Program-made: the position numbers and the translations under genes | Shown: positions 52,953-60,625 of the stretch, one piece after another | Numbering within the stretch: position 1 is the first letter of the stretch | How the letters are laid out: every line of letters starts with the position of its first letter | The notes under the pieces: model-generated | What the model was told of the DNA's origin: nothing | The model's input: only the letters and a program-made list of their open reading frames with translations | Databases searched by the model: none | Source of the DNA: Vibrio vulnificus NBRC 15645 = ATCC 27562 | GTDB taxonomy: Bacteria; Pseudomonadota; Gammaproteobacteria; Enterobacterales; Vibrionaceae | Direction: 5' to 3' | NCBI RefSeq assembly: GCF_002224265.1 | Contig: NZ_CP012882.1 | Location: forward strand, 744,001 to 808,000 | DNA: 64,000 nt

Positions 52953-53858
52953 TTAACCTCTACCTTTGGTACGGTTTGAATTTGGTTTGGCGTTCTTTTC
53001 GATAAACTCGTAAATCATGCCTGCCACATCTTTGTTGGTCGCTTGTTCGATACCTTCTAAACCAGGAGAAGAGTTTACTTCCATGACCACAGGGCCATTT
53101 TTAGATTGAAGAATATCAACACCACACAGGTTTAGCCCCATTACTTTTGCCGCATTAATAGCGGTAGCACGCTCTTCTTTGCTCAAACGAACCAATTGCG
53201 CACTGCCACCACGGTGTAAGTTAGAACGGAACTCACCTTCTTTCGCTTGACGTTTCATCGCAGCAATCACTTTGTTGCCCACAACGAAACAGCGAATGTC
53301 TGCGCCTTTTGCTTCTTCAATGAATTCTTGCACCATGATATTGGCTTTTAAACCCATGAAGGCCTCAATGACACTTTCTGCCGCTTTATTGGTTTCTGCC
53401 AATACCACACCAATGCCTTGCGTGCCTTCCAGTAACTTAATCACCAAAGGTGCGCCGCCTACATTGCGGATCACGTCTTGGATGTTGTCTGGATGGTGAG
53501 CAAAACCGGTACGTGGCAAACCAATGCCTTTACGTGACAACAATTGCAGAGAGCGCAATTTATCGCGAGAGCGGCTGATGGCAACGGATTCGTTAACCAC
53601 GAAAGTGCCCATCATTTCAAACTGGCGGACGACCGCTGTACCGTAGAAAGTGACAGAGGCACCAATGCGCGGAATAATGGCATCGTATTGCGGCAATTCT
53701 TCACCCTTATAGCGGATCTTCGGGTTGTTACTCGTAATATCCATATAGCAGTGTAACGTGTCGATCACATCGACCTCGTGACCACGTGCTTCACCCGCCT
53801 GTTTTAGACGCATGGTGGAATACAGATTCTCATTACGAGAAAGAATAGCAATACGCAT
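52953..53858 (-). CDS. rimK: Ribosomal protein S6 glutamate ligase
   Basis: 301 residues, the size of E. coli RimK. ATP-grasp fold with [14 protein letters not shown] (ATP loop), [17 protein letters not shown] and the metal-binding end [17 protein letters not shown]. It adds Glu residues to the C-terminus of ribosomal protein S6, altering translation. In one operon with the rimB-like gene. Mature end has a basic tail (NRTKGRG). Confidence 0.95.
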   Translation of the reverse strand: MRIAILSRNENLYSTMRLKQAGEARGHEVDVIDTLHCYMDITSNNPKIRYKGEELPQYDAIIPRIGASVTFYGTAVVRQFEMMGTFVVNESVAISRSRDKLRSLQLLSRKGIGLPRTGFAHHPDNIQDVIRNVGGAPLVIKLLEGTQGIGVVLAETNKAAESVIEAFMGLKANIMVQEFIEEAKGADIRCFVVGNKVIAAMKRQAKEGEFRSNLHRGGSAQLVRLSKEERATAINAAKVMGLNLCGVDILQSKNGPVVMEVNSSPGLEGIEQATNKDVAGMIYEFIEKNAKPNSNRTKGRG

Positions 53859-54252
53859 GGCAATTCCTTAGTAGTCAGTACCAGTTTTAAATAATTGTAG
53901 GATAAAGCGAACAGGTTTAAATGATGTGACATGAACCGAATAAATCGGCACTAACCATTCGCTAATACGATTAAGGAGTGTGGTAGGACACCACATCGTT
54001 TAGAGGTGCGCACCTTAGTTTTTTTTATAAGACGATGAAAACGAAAAAAAATCATCGTAATGACAAAAAAAATCTATCGCCATTGCGCCCTTATCGCAGT
54101 TGAGTGTCAAGAGCTGTCTGGAAATTATTTTATTATTGGCTTGCGGTTTTGCACGATGAGAAAGTAGTAGAAAGGGGCATTCAGCAGGTCATTTTGAGAT
54201 ATTCACCGCATAGATGGAATGCTTTATTGATAAATGCATCTAATTTGAGAGT
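53859..54252. other. Intergenic region upstream of rimK and downstream of csrB
   Basis: 394 bp, AT-rich. It contains the promoter of rimK by position and a short palindrome AGGTGCGCACCT (54005-54016). No gene with an SD is seen. Confidence 0.5.
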
Positions 54253-54553
54253 TAAAAAAATAAAACCCCGCCTGGTTTCCCAAGCGGGGCTTATTCTCTT
54301 TCGCAGCAATCCAGCTACTGATAGTGCTCCCTGCATCTATCCATGATATTGGCTAAATCCTTTAACCTAATCCTTTGTCCATCGCCTTCCTAGCGGTGTC
54401 CTTCCTGGCCTGTCATCCTGACTGGCGTAACTCTATCCCAGAGTGTAACGTCCTTGCTGACAACTCATCCTAAGCTATCAAATCTTCATCCTGAAGATAC
54501 CCAATCCTTTAGGCTTTGTTCCTGTTCCCGCCAACATCCTGTTGACGAAGACA
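54253..54553 (-). ncRNA. csrB: CsrB-family regulatory RNA (sequesters CsrA)
   Basis: Read leftward, this non-coding stretch holds about 19 GGA triplets in 300 nt, many as AGGA or CAGGAUG in loops of short stems, the hallmark of CsrB/CsrC RNAs that bind CsrA dimers. It ends in a strong terminator: AAGCCCCGC / GCGGGG with T-run (54253-54290). A promoter with TTGCCG, 17 bp, AATACT ends near 54560, giving a start near 54553. A GacA/UvrY/VarA-type box lies about 150 bp upstream. Vibrio has several such RNAs; which member this is cannot be told. It is shorter than V. cholerae members as I recall them. Confidence 0.9.
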
Positions 54554-55016
54554 GTATTGAATTTTTGTCGGTTGGCGGCAATTGTCTGCAGAGAATTTTT
54601 TTCGTGTATTTTTAGAGTAAAAAAGTGATAGTTAATAAAATACAATAACTTAGCCTGTGGATTAATACGTTTTCCTCGAAATAAAAAGTGAAAAGCTTAC
54701 AAGGCTTGTAAGAGATCTCGCACAAAGCGAATGGCAAATTGGTCGCAGCGCTTTTTTATCTCACCTTCACTCGGAATGCGTGACATCACATTTTCTTTTT
54801 ATTAGCGCTGAATTCGTCTATGCAGGCTTGTCGAAGCGGCAAATGGTGTCCTACTTTTAATGGTACAAAAATTGTATGTTTTGTAATCGTCAGGAAAACG
54901 GAACAAAAATGCCATTTTTCTGTCATAAGAGAAGCATAAGTTAATAACGGTTAGGAAATGAAACCTGCCTAAGTGTTCAAAAACGAATTGTAACGGTCAG
55001 GTGTTTATCATTAACT
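54554..55016. other. Spacer between csrB and the VcdRP-like gene
   Basis: About 460 bp of divergent regulatory spacer. Apart from the csrB promoter and the VarA-type box I see no ORF with an SD and no stable hairpin. Confidence 0.5.
54707..54724. promoter_or_regulatory. VarA/UvrY/GacA-type response-regulator box
   Basis: TGTAAGAGATCTCGCACA matches the TGTAAG-N6-CTTACA palindrome (left half and centre AGATCT exact, right half partial), about 155 bp upstream of the csrB start. This is the usual distance for the VarS/VarA activation of csr RNAs. Confidence 0.8.
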
Positions 55017-55059
55017 TGTGAAATTAATCACGGTCAAAACGAACGTTACTCGATATGTT
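55017..55059 (+). promoter_or_regulatory. CRP site and -10 element of the VcdRP-like transcript
   Basis: TGTGA-AATTAA-TCACG (55017-55032) matches TGTGA-N6-TCACA in 9 of 10 key bases. A TATGTT -10 lies at 55054-55059; with a start near 55066 the site would be centred at -41.5. The layout looks like a class II activated promoter, whereas V. cholerae vcdRP is, as I recall, repressed by CRP. Confidence 0.7.
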
Positions 55060-55121
55060 ATTGAGGAATACGACCTAAACAAAAAGTCCTGCATGAGTAG
55101 GGCACATAATTAATGAGGAAG

Positions 55122-55211
55122 ATGGCTATGAAAAAAATGAGAAAAGCTCAGCTTCATCGCATCCGCATCCAGTATTGGAAAGATGCTAAAGAAGCTTCTA
55201 AACAAGCCTAG
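55122..55211 (+). CDS. Small basic protein, VcdP-like
   Basis: 29 residues, MAMKKMRKAQLHRIRI then QYWKDAKEASKQA: a single amphipathic, strongly basic helix. GAGGA stands upstream; the spacing fits ATG 55128 (27 residues) better than ATG 55122, but 29 residues equals V. cholerae VcdP, which binds and stimulates citrate synthase. Function here is by analogy. Too short for the usual gene callers. Located between csrB and the siderophore genes. Confidence 0.65.
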   Translation: MAMKKMRKAQLHRIRIQYWKDAKEASKQA

Positions 55212-55229
55212 TGTTACCCAAAGCAAGCC

Positions 55230-55281
55230 GAGCTGGTAAGCGATTAAATTACCTTTCTTAATACCAGCTCATTATTTTTTC
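55230..55281 (+). terminator. Terminator of the VcdRP-like RNA
   Basis: 9-bp stem GAGCTGGTA/TACCAGCTC with a 23-nt loop followed by ATTATTTTTT. Confidence 0.8.
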
Positions 55282-55345
55282 CCAACAACAACTTTCCCTT
55301 ACTTTCCCAGATAATAACCCAACAAACATCAGATTATTTGTAATT

Positions 55346-55364
55346 GATAATTATTATCATTGAT
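55346..55364. promoter_or_regulatory. Fur box before the condensation-domain gene
   Basis: GATAATTATTATCATTGAT, 14 of 19 matches to GATAATGATAATCATTATC, 57 bp before the start codon. Confidence 0.75.
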
Positions 55365-55420
55365 TGCAATGGTGATGTTGTTATCATTTGTTCTATCTTT
55401 TATCACGATTCGATAGGCAA

Positions 55421-56704
55421 ATGAGTAAACCTGTGTTTTTCCCACTCTCTTTGGCTCAGCAAGAATACTGGGCTGACTATCTTGCTTTCCCTGAAAGACC
55501 TTTTTCCAATGTGGCGCACTGTATCGAGATCAGCGGAGAGTGCGATATCGAATGTTTGTATCAAGCTATTTTGCAAACCACACAAGAAGCGGAAGCGCTG
55601 CGGCTCTCTTTTGGTTGCGATGAGCAAGGGTATCCACACCAAGAGGTGCTCGACGGTTCTGCGATAGTGCTGGATTGCATCAGCTTGACTGATGAAGCCG
55701 AAGCGGAACAACTCGCGTGGCAGAAAATCCGTGATGACATTGCGAAGCCAATTGATCTGACAGGGGAAGTGCTGACCTATCAAGCCATTTTTCGGCTCAG
55801 TGAGGTTAAGACACTTTGGTACATAAGAAGCCACCACATCGCGCTTGATGGCTACAGCTTGCACTTAATAGAGCAACGATGTGCTTCTCTCTATTCTGCA
55901 TTCATACAAAGTCAGACGCTTCCCGCTGTGTTTAAAGGATTCGATACTTACGTCAGAAATGAGCAGGCTTATCTGTGTAGTGAGCGAGCAGAGCGAGACC
56001 AACGTTTTTGGTTGGATTATGCCAATCAACGCCCGTTTATCTCGTGCAAAGATGATGACTTCAATAACGACACTTTTGCTATTGCAAAGGAGGTTGCTCC
56101 CGAGCTAAGAGCCGCGCTCTTAAACGTCAGCCAACAACAGCAGTGGGCTTGGGTGGATCTGTTGGTGGTTTTGGTCGGTCTGTATTGCGTTGAAAAGCCG
56201 GTTCTCACAGAGCAGCAATCGGCAAGTGACGGATGGTGGATCTGGCTACCCTATTTAAATCGAATGGGTAACCGCTGCGCTAATACGCCTTGTTTGATGG
56301 TCAACACCTTACCGCTGTGGATTAATGCCGATATCGAGGAAAACTTTGTGGATAGGGTGAAGCGGCTCATGGTTGAGTTACGTCTTCTTTATCGCCACGG
56401 TAAGTATCCTCTAAGTGCCAGTCTCAATGTAAAAGCAAGTCAGTCCCCCTATATCAATGTGCTTATTGATGAGGATATTGTTTTTGGTGGGTGCCAGAGT
56501 GAGCGCAAGGTTGTTGCGAATGGCACCAATGATGGACTCAATATGACATTTCGCGTAAGGAAGGATGCAGCCAACATTACCTTCACGCTAGAAGGCGAAC
56601 AACGATGTTTTGGACAAGAGCAAATCACCCATCTCAGTGAGCAGTTGATGGCGTTTATGCATCAATCACTCAATACCTTAGCCGAACAGAACTCAGGACA
56701 ATGA
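55421..56704 (+). CDS. Stand-alone NRPS condensation-domain protein (VibH-like amide synthase)
   Basis: 427 residues from ATG 55421 (MSKPVFFPLSLAQQEYW; the open frame begins 11 codons earlier). A single C domain with C1 core PLSLAQQEYWADYL, the catalytic HHxxxDG as SHHIALDG, and later motifs. It has no adenylation or carrier domain, as in VibH, which joins DHB from a carrier protein to a free amine of norspermidine. Vulnibactin has the same norspermidine core, so this is most likely its amide synthase. Fur box directly upstream. Confidence 0.87.
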   Translation: MSKPVFFPLSLAQQEYWADYLAFPERPFSNVAHCIEISGECDIECLYQAILQTTQEAEALRLSFGCDEQGYPHQEVLDGSAIVLDCISLTDEAEAEQLAWQKIRDDIAKPIDLTGEVLTYQAIFRLSEVKTLWYIRSHHIALDGYSLHLIEQRCASLYSAFIQSQTLPAVFKGFDTYVRNEQAYLCSERAERDQRFWLDYANQRPFISCKDDDFNNDTFAIAKEVAPELRAALLNVSQQQQWAWVDLLVVLVGLYCVEKPVLTEQQSASDGWWIWLPYLNRMGNRCANTPCLMVNTLPLWINADIEENFVDRVKRLMVELRLLYRHGKYPLSASLNVKASQSPYINVLIDEDIVFGGCQSERKVVANGTNDGLNMTFRVRKDAANITFTLEGEQRCFGQEQITHLSEQLMAFMHQSLNTLAEQNSGQ

Positions 56705-57043
56705 AGGCATCTCGTGCGGTGAGTAGCATACATTCTCGTTAATGCAAATGAGAATGCTTTACATTTGAATTATCCATAATTAGAATGCGTTGTGAACTAC
56801 GTTGTTATACCACTCGATAGTTGAGTTTATGCTTTTGGCCTGAATCAGCCCCGTTTGGAACGTATGTCAGTCGGAATATTTGCAATCAAGCACATGGCTT
56901 TTGAGCGTGACTCTATAGTGCAACGCTGTTCAGTTTCGGTCTCTTTACGCCTCTCTACTCAATCTCGAGGTAGAAGCACCACTCGCTATGCCTGTGCATC
57001 CTGAATGCAATCAGTTGTTTATTAGAGTTAAGGAGAAATTCAA
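56705..57043. other. Long leader/promoter region of the TonB receptor gene
   Basis: 339 bp between same-strand genes. A Fur-like box GCAAATGAGAATGCTTTAC (56744-56762, 12 of 19 matches) is at the left end, so transcription would start about 270 bp before the ATG, giving an unusually long leader. No ORF with an SD is seen in it. Confidence 0.55.
56744..56762. promoter_or_regulatory. Fur-like box before the vulnibactin receptor gene
   Basis: GCAAATGAGAATGCTTTAC matches 12 of 19 bases of the Fur consensus; weaker than the other boxes in this locus, but in the expected position. Confidence 0.55.
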
Positions 57044-59107
57044 ATGGCAGCTTTACGCCCAGCGCGAACGAGCGTTGCAGAAAACAAAATCTTTAAACTG
57101 CACGCTCTGTCTGCGGTAGTGATGGGGCTTTGTGCCAGTGGTCAAGCCTATGCTCAAACCGAGAGTACCAACAGCAACAAAAAAGAAGAGATGCCTGTTG
57201 TCGTTGTGATCGGTGAGAAAACAGAAAGAACCATTTATGACACCAGTTCGAGTGTCCAAGTGTTCGACCAAGAGACGATAGACAATACCCCAGGTGCAAC
57301 AGAGATCGATGACCTGTTGCAACTTATTCCCAATATGGTGGACTCTGGCCAAGGTAACAGCATGCCAACGGTGCGTGGTATTGATGGTTCTGGTCCATCG
57401 ATTGGCGGTTTGGCGAGCTTTGCAGGTACTTCACCTCGTTTAAATATGTCCATTGATGGCCGCTCGCTGACGTATTCGGAAATTGCGTTTGGTCCGCGTT
57501 CTCTTTGGGACATGCAGCAAGTCGAAGTGTATTTAGGTCCGCAAAGTTATATTCAAGGGCGCAACGCTTCTGCGGGTGCGATTGTAATGAAAACCAACGA
57601 TCCTACCCACCATTTTGAAAGTGCGGTAAAAGCAGGTGTTGGTGAGCGAAACTATTCACAAACCGCTGCGATGATCTCTGCCCCAATCATCCAAGACGAA
57701 CTTGCATTCCGCCTCAGCTTTGACCAACAAAAGCGCGACAGTTTTGTTGATTTAGCCTCTTATGAGCCAGCTGGCGATGCTAAGAAAATTGAGATGAATT
57801 CCGTACGCGGTAAGCTACTTTATGAACCATCTGCGTTGGCGGGTTTTAAGACAACTCTCGGTGTTTCTCATATGGATTCCCGTGGTCCACAGTCTGAAAG
57901 TACTAACGTTGTCGGGAATGAAGCGTTTAGACCTGTTTATGAAACTAAGTCACTGAGCACCGCTTGGGATATTTCTTGGCAGTTGAATGAGGTACTGACC
58001 TTTGAAAACAACCTAGTCTACTCAAAGTTTGCTTTTGATCGATACACTAATCCACTCCAGAAAGGCGATTATACCGCTGAAGGTAAAGAGTTCCATGTAG
58101 AGCCATTACTAAGGTACCTTTCTTTAGGCGGCCGAGTAAATGCGTTAGTCGGCGCTCGTTATTACAAGTCTTCTCAAGATGATGAATACGTCGATGCGAC
58201 AAGCGCGAACCCAATGAGCGGCAGTACTAAAACGCAATCGGCATTTGCCGAATTGACGTATGCGCTGACACAATCGATTGATGTGACTGTTGCGGGGCGA
58301 TATGAAAAAGAACGCGTGAAGAGAAAAGTAAGTGACCCACGTTTTAAATTGGATCATGACGACACGCTAAGTGTTTTCTTACCTAAGTTTGATATAGCGT
58401 TTAAACCTGATATGGCTCAGACCTTCGGTTTTAAAGTGGCAAAAGGCTACAATTCGGGTGGTGCTGGTTTGGCGTTTAACCCTATTCTAGGCGGAGGATT
58501 TTCACCATATCAGTTTGAAGAAGAGTATATCTGGAACTACGAGTTTTATACCCGCCACCGCCTTGGCAATTCGGTTGAGCTAATGACCAACACCTTCTAT
58601 AACGATTTTGACAGTATGCAGATGACTCAAACGTTATCTAACGGTGATGTGCTTATCGCGAACCTAGACAACGCTAAGACATACGGTGCAGAAATTGGTA
58701 CACGTTGGTATGCCACAGATTCACTGGAGCTATTTGCTAACTTAGGTTTATTGAAAACAGAATACAAAGAGGTGAATGGAACTTCTAAAGAACTAGAGCG
58801 AGCACCAAACATGACAGGTAATTTAGGGGGGCAGTATAGCTTCTTTGATGGTTTTGAGTTAAGTGCCAATGCAGCCTACACGGGGGATTACTTCTCAGAC
58901 CGTAGTAATACTGAAATCGTAAAGATTGATGCTTATTGGGTCGCTAATGCTCAATTGGCTTATGTATTCGAGAACGGCAGAGCCGCTCTGTTTGCCACCA
59001 ATCTATTTGACTCCGATAAAACGACTCTATACGCAAGAGGTAGCTTGAACGAACCGCTAAAACAGCAACCACGTATGATTGGTGCTTCATTGCAGTTGAA
59101 CTTCTAG
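57044..59107 (+). CDS. vuuA: TonB-dependent ferric vulnibactin receptor
   Basis: 687 residues, the length of ViuA/VuuA. Extended signal peptide (1 to about 38, ends AYA-QT), then the TonB-box region EEMPVVVVIGEKTE, plug domain about 55-170 (GATEIDDLLQLIPNM, PTVRGIDGSGPS) and a 22-stranded barrel ending in Phe (IGASLQLNF). It takes up ferric vulnibactin through the outer membrane with TonB energy. SD AAGGAG 9 nt upstream. Context (binding protein, EntE/EntB/VibH homologues) supports the name. Confidence 0.88.
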   Translation: MAALRPARTSVAENKIFKLHALSAVVMGLCASGQAYAQTESTNSNKKEEMPVVVVIGEKTERTIYDTSSSVQVFDQETIDNTPGATEIDDLLQLIPNMVDSGQGNSMPTVRGIDGSGPSIGGLASFAGTSPRLNMSIDGRSLTYSEIAFGPRSLWDMQQVEVYLGPQSYIQGRNASAGAIVMKTNDPTHHFESAVKAGVGERNYSQTAAMISAPIIQDELAFRLSFDQQKRDSFVDLASYEPAGDAKKIEMNSVRGKLLYEPSALAGFKTTLGVSHMDSRGPQSESTNVVGNEAFRPVYETKSLSTAWDISWQLNEVLTFENNLVYSKFAFDRYTNPLQKGDYTAEGKEFHVEPLLRYLSLGGRVNALVGARYYKSSQDDEYVDATSANPMSGSTKTQSAFAELTYALTQSIDVTVAGRYEKERVKRKVSDPRFKLDHDDTLSVFLPKFDIAFKPDMAQTFGFKVAKGYNSGGAGLAFNPILGGGFSPYQFEEEYIWNYEFYTRHRLGNSVELMTNTFYNDFDSMQMTQTLSNGDVLIANLDNAKTYGAEIGTRWYATDSLELFANLGLLKTEYKEVNGTSKELERAPNMTGNLGGQYSFFDGFELSANAAYTGDYFSDRSNTEIVKIDAYWVANAQLAYVFENGRAALFATNLFDSDKTTLYARGSLNEPLKQQPRMIGASLQLNF

Positions 59108-59121
59108 CCCTTCCCAAAGTA

Positions 59122-59157
59122 AAACGCCTCTGATGTTGATCAGAGGCGTTTCTTTAT
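59122..59157 (+). terminator. Terminator between vuuA and fatB
   Basis: AAACGCCTCTGA (59122-59133) pairs with TCAGAGGCGTTT, followed by CTTTAT; lies between convergent genes. Confidence 0.85.
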
Positions 59158-59193
59158 AGCAATTAATTTCTCTATATCGACTAGAGAGAATGA

Positions 59194-60102
59194 CTACAGT
59201 TCGACGGTCTCTTTGATGTCGGAAACCATCTTTTCAGTTGCAGAAATACCTGAGATTGAGAGATACCAAGCGTCTAGATCAAGCAAGGTAATTCGTTTGT
59301 TCTTGTAAGCGTTGGTGGCTTTGACCAGATCGTTGTCAAGATACTGTTCTTCAACTTGATTGCCTTTTCCTGAGAGCTTATCACCGTCAATCACCAATAG
59401 CGTACTTGGGTTGGCTTTATTAATGTACTCGTAAGAGATGATATCACCATGGTTGTTGGTCTTAACGTTAGAGGAGCTTTCCTTAAAACCAAAATCTTCG
59501 TAAACCGAAGCAAAGCGGGATTGTGAGCCAAACGTCGTGATATTGCCACCGGATGTCATGATGGTGAGCGCATCCACTTGGTTTTTCTCGTTGTATTGTT
59601 TGATGGCGGCAAACTCTTCATTGAGCTGACTAATCTTCTGCTCAATCTTTTGTTGGGCGTTGAAAATTTCGCCCATATTACGCCATTGTTTTTGTGTGCT
59701 CTGCCAGTAGCCTTGCTTGAGATCGGCACTGAACACGATGGTCGGGGCAATTTCCGACAGCTCTTTGTATTTGGACGTCGCACGAGGACCAATGATGATC
59801 AAGTCTGGTTTTTGGCTGTAGATGGTTTCAAAATCTGGCTCAAATAAGCTGCCCGCCGAGGCGTATTTCGCATCCTGAAACTTATCGAGATATTGTGGCA
59901 TTATTGGCGCTTTCGCAACGGCAACGGGCTCGATGCCAAGATAATCCAGAGCGTCTAAGGCCCCATGACCAATAACAACAACACGCTTTGGCGCATCTGA
60001 AATTTTAGTGCTCCCCATGTAATGCTCGATCACAAGATCTTTCGCCATTGCACCACCAGAAATCAGGGTGCTGACCAACATAACGCTTAATTTTAGTTTC
60101 AT
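59194..60102 (-). CDS. fatB: Periplasmic ferric-siderophore-binding protein (FatB/FepB-type)
   Basis: 302 residues, signal peptide 1-20 (cut at AMA-KD). Class III binding fold with the typical APKRVVVIGHGALDALDYLGIEPVAVAK start and PDLIIIGPRATSKYKEL. It carries ferric vulnibactin or a related catechol to an inner-membrane permease not in the window. Read leftward after the ACP gene, convergent with vuuA. Confidence 0.88.
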   Translation of the reverse strand: MKLKLSVMLVSTLISGGAMAKDLVIEHYMGSTKISDAPKRVVVIGHGALDALDYLGIEPVAVAKAPIMPQYLDKFQDAKYASAGSLFEPDFETIYSQKPDLIIIGPRATSKYKELSEIAPTIVFSADLKQGYWQSTQKQWRNMGEIFNAQQKIEQKISQLNEEFAAIKQYNEKNQVDALTIMTSGGNITTFGSQSRFASVYEDFGFKESSSNVKTNNHGDIISYEYINKANPSTLLVIDGDKLSGKGNQVEEQYLDNDLVKATNAYKNKRITLLDLDAWYLSISGISATEKMVSDIKETVEL

Positions 60103-60157
60103 TTTTTTGTCCTATTGAAAAGGCTATTTCGAACAAATAGCCCATGTTCGTGGTGCT

Positions 60158-60400
60158 TTAGGCAAGTGCCTTTGCGTTGAAAATGATGGTTTGCCAAGAG
60201 CTGAACGTGGGTGAGTTCATCAGTTGGGCAAAGTTGACTTCGATACCCACTTGGCGAAGGCGACCAGTGAGGCGCATTAAACTGATGGAGTCGAGGCCCA
60301 GTTCAATCAGGTTGATGTCGGACTGAATTTCAGCTTCGCTGACTCGCAGTAACTCGCTGAGCGTGGCAAGCAAATCAAACTCTTTTAGAGGTTCTGACAA
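60158..60400 (-). CDS. Stand-alone acyl/aryl carrier protein
   Basis: 80 residues from TTG 60400 (AAGGAAA 6 nt upstream; no in-frame ATG suits). The phosphopantetheine site is LGLDSISLMRL, Ser in the usual helix II position. It is a single carrier domain, separate from the one fused in VenB. It shares an operon with fatB and faces the entE-like gene. It may load DHB or salicylate for the amide synthase; inference. Confidence 0.85.
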   Translation of the reverse strand: MSEPLKEFDLLATLSELLRVSEAEIQSDINLIELGLDSISLMRLTGRLRQVGIEVNFAQLMNSPTFSSWQTIIFNAKALA

Positions 60401-60492
60401 AATAATTTCCTTTCATTTTTCGCGACTTATTGCCGATTGTCTTTGCGGCTAAGTGTAGGAATTAACCATATCATTACTTGATTGATTTATTC

Positions 60493-60513
60493 AAATGATT
60501 ATTATTACCATTT
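60493..60513. promoter_or_regulatory. Fur box in the acp-entE divergent region
   Basis: AAATGATTATTATTACCATTT, a GATWATNAT-type AT-rich palindrome between the leftward acp-fatB operon and the rightward ligase gene; can serve both. Confidence 0.65.
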
Positions 60514-60625
60514 GCATTTGGTGCTATTAATATCACTGATTTGCGTATTGGTTTGGGTTACTCATGCCTAGTGCTACGGCCAGTAATCCAAATAGGAGTG
60601 ACCTTAAAGAAAGGCAAGGATAGAT

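Larger units (their letters stand above)
55066..55281 (+). ncRNA. Candidate VcdRP dual-function RNA
   Basis: A short transcript inferred from a CRP/-10 promoter to a terminator (GAGCTGGTA 55230-55238 pairs with TACCAGCTC 55262-55270, then ATTATTTTTT). The 23-nt loop contains ACCUUUCUU, able to pair with SD sequences. It encodes a 29-codon ORF. In V. cholerae the CRP-controlled VcdRP RNA has a 29-residue protein (VcdP) and a base-pairing segment that lowers sugar PTS mRNAs. Size, ORF length and CRP site fit; the sequence has not been aligned. Confidence 0.65.

Noticed and set aside
54005..54016. AGGTGCGCACCT palindrome followed by T-run as a terminator
   Set aside because: Only about four base pairs could form with a four-base loop, too weak; possibly an operator, but no support.
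54104..54346. 80-codon ORF on the plus strand
   Set aside because: Overlaps the csrB terminator and RNA on the other strand; no SD or conserved motif.
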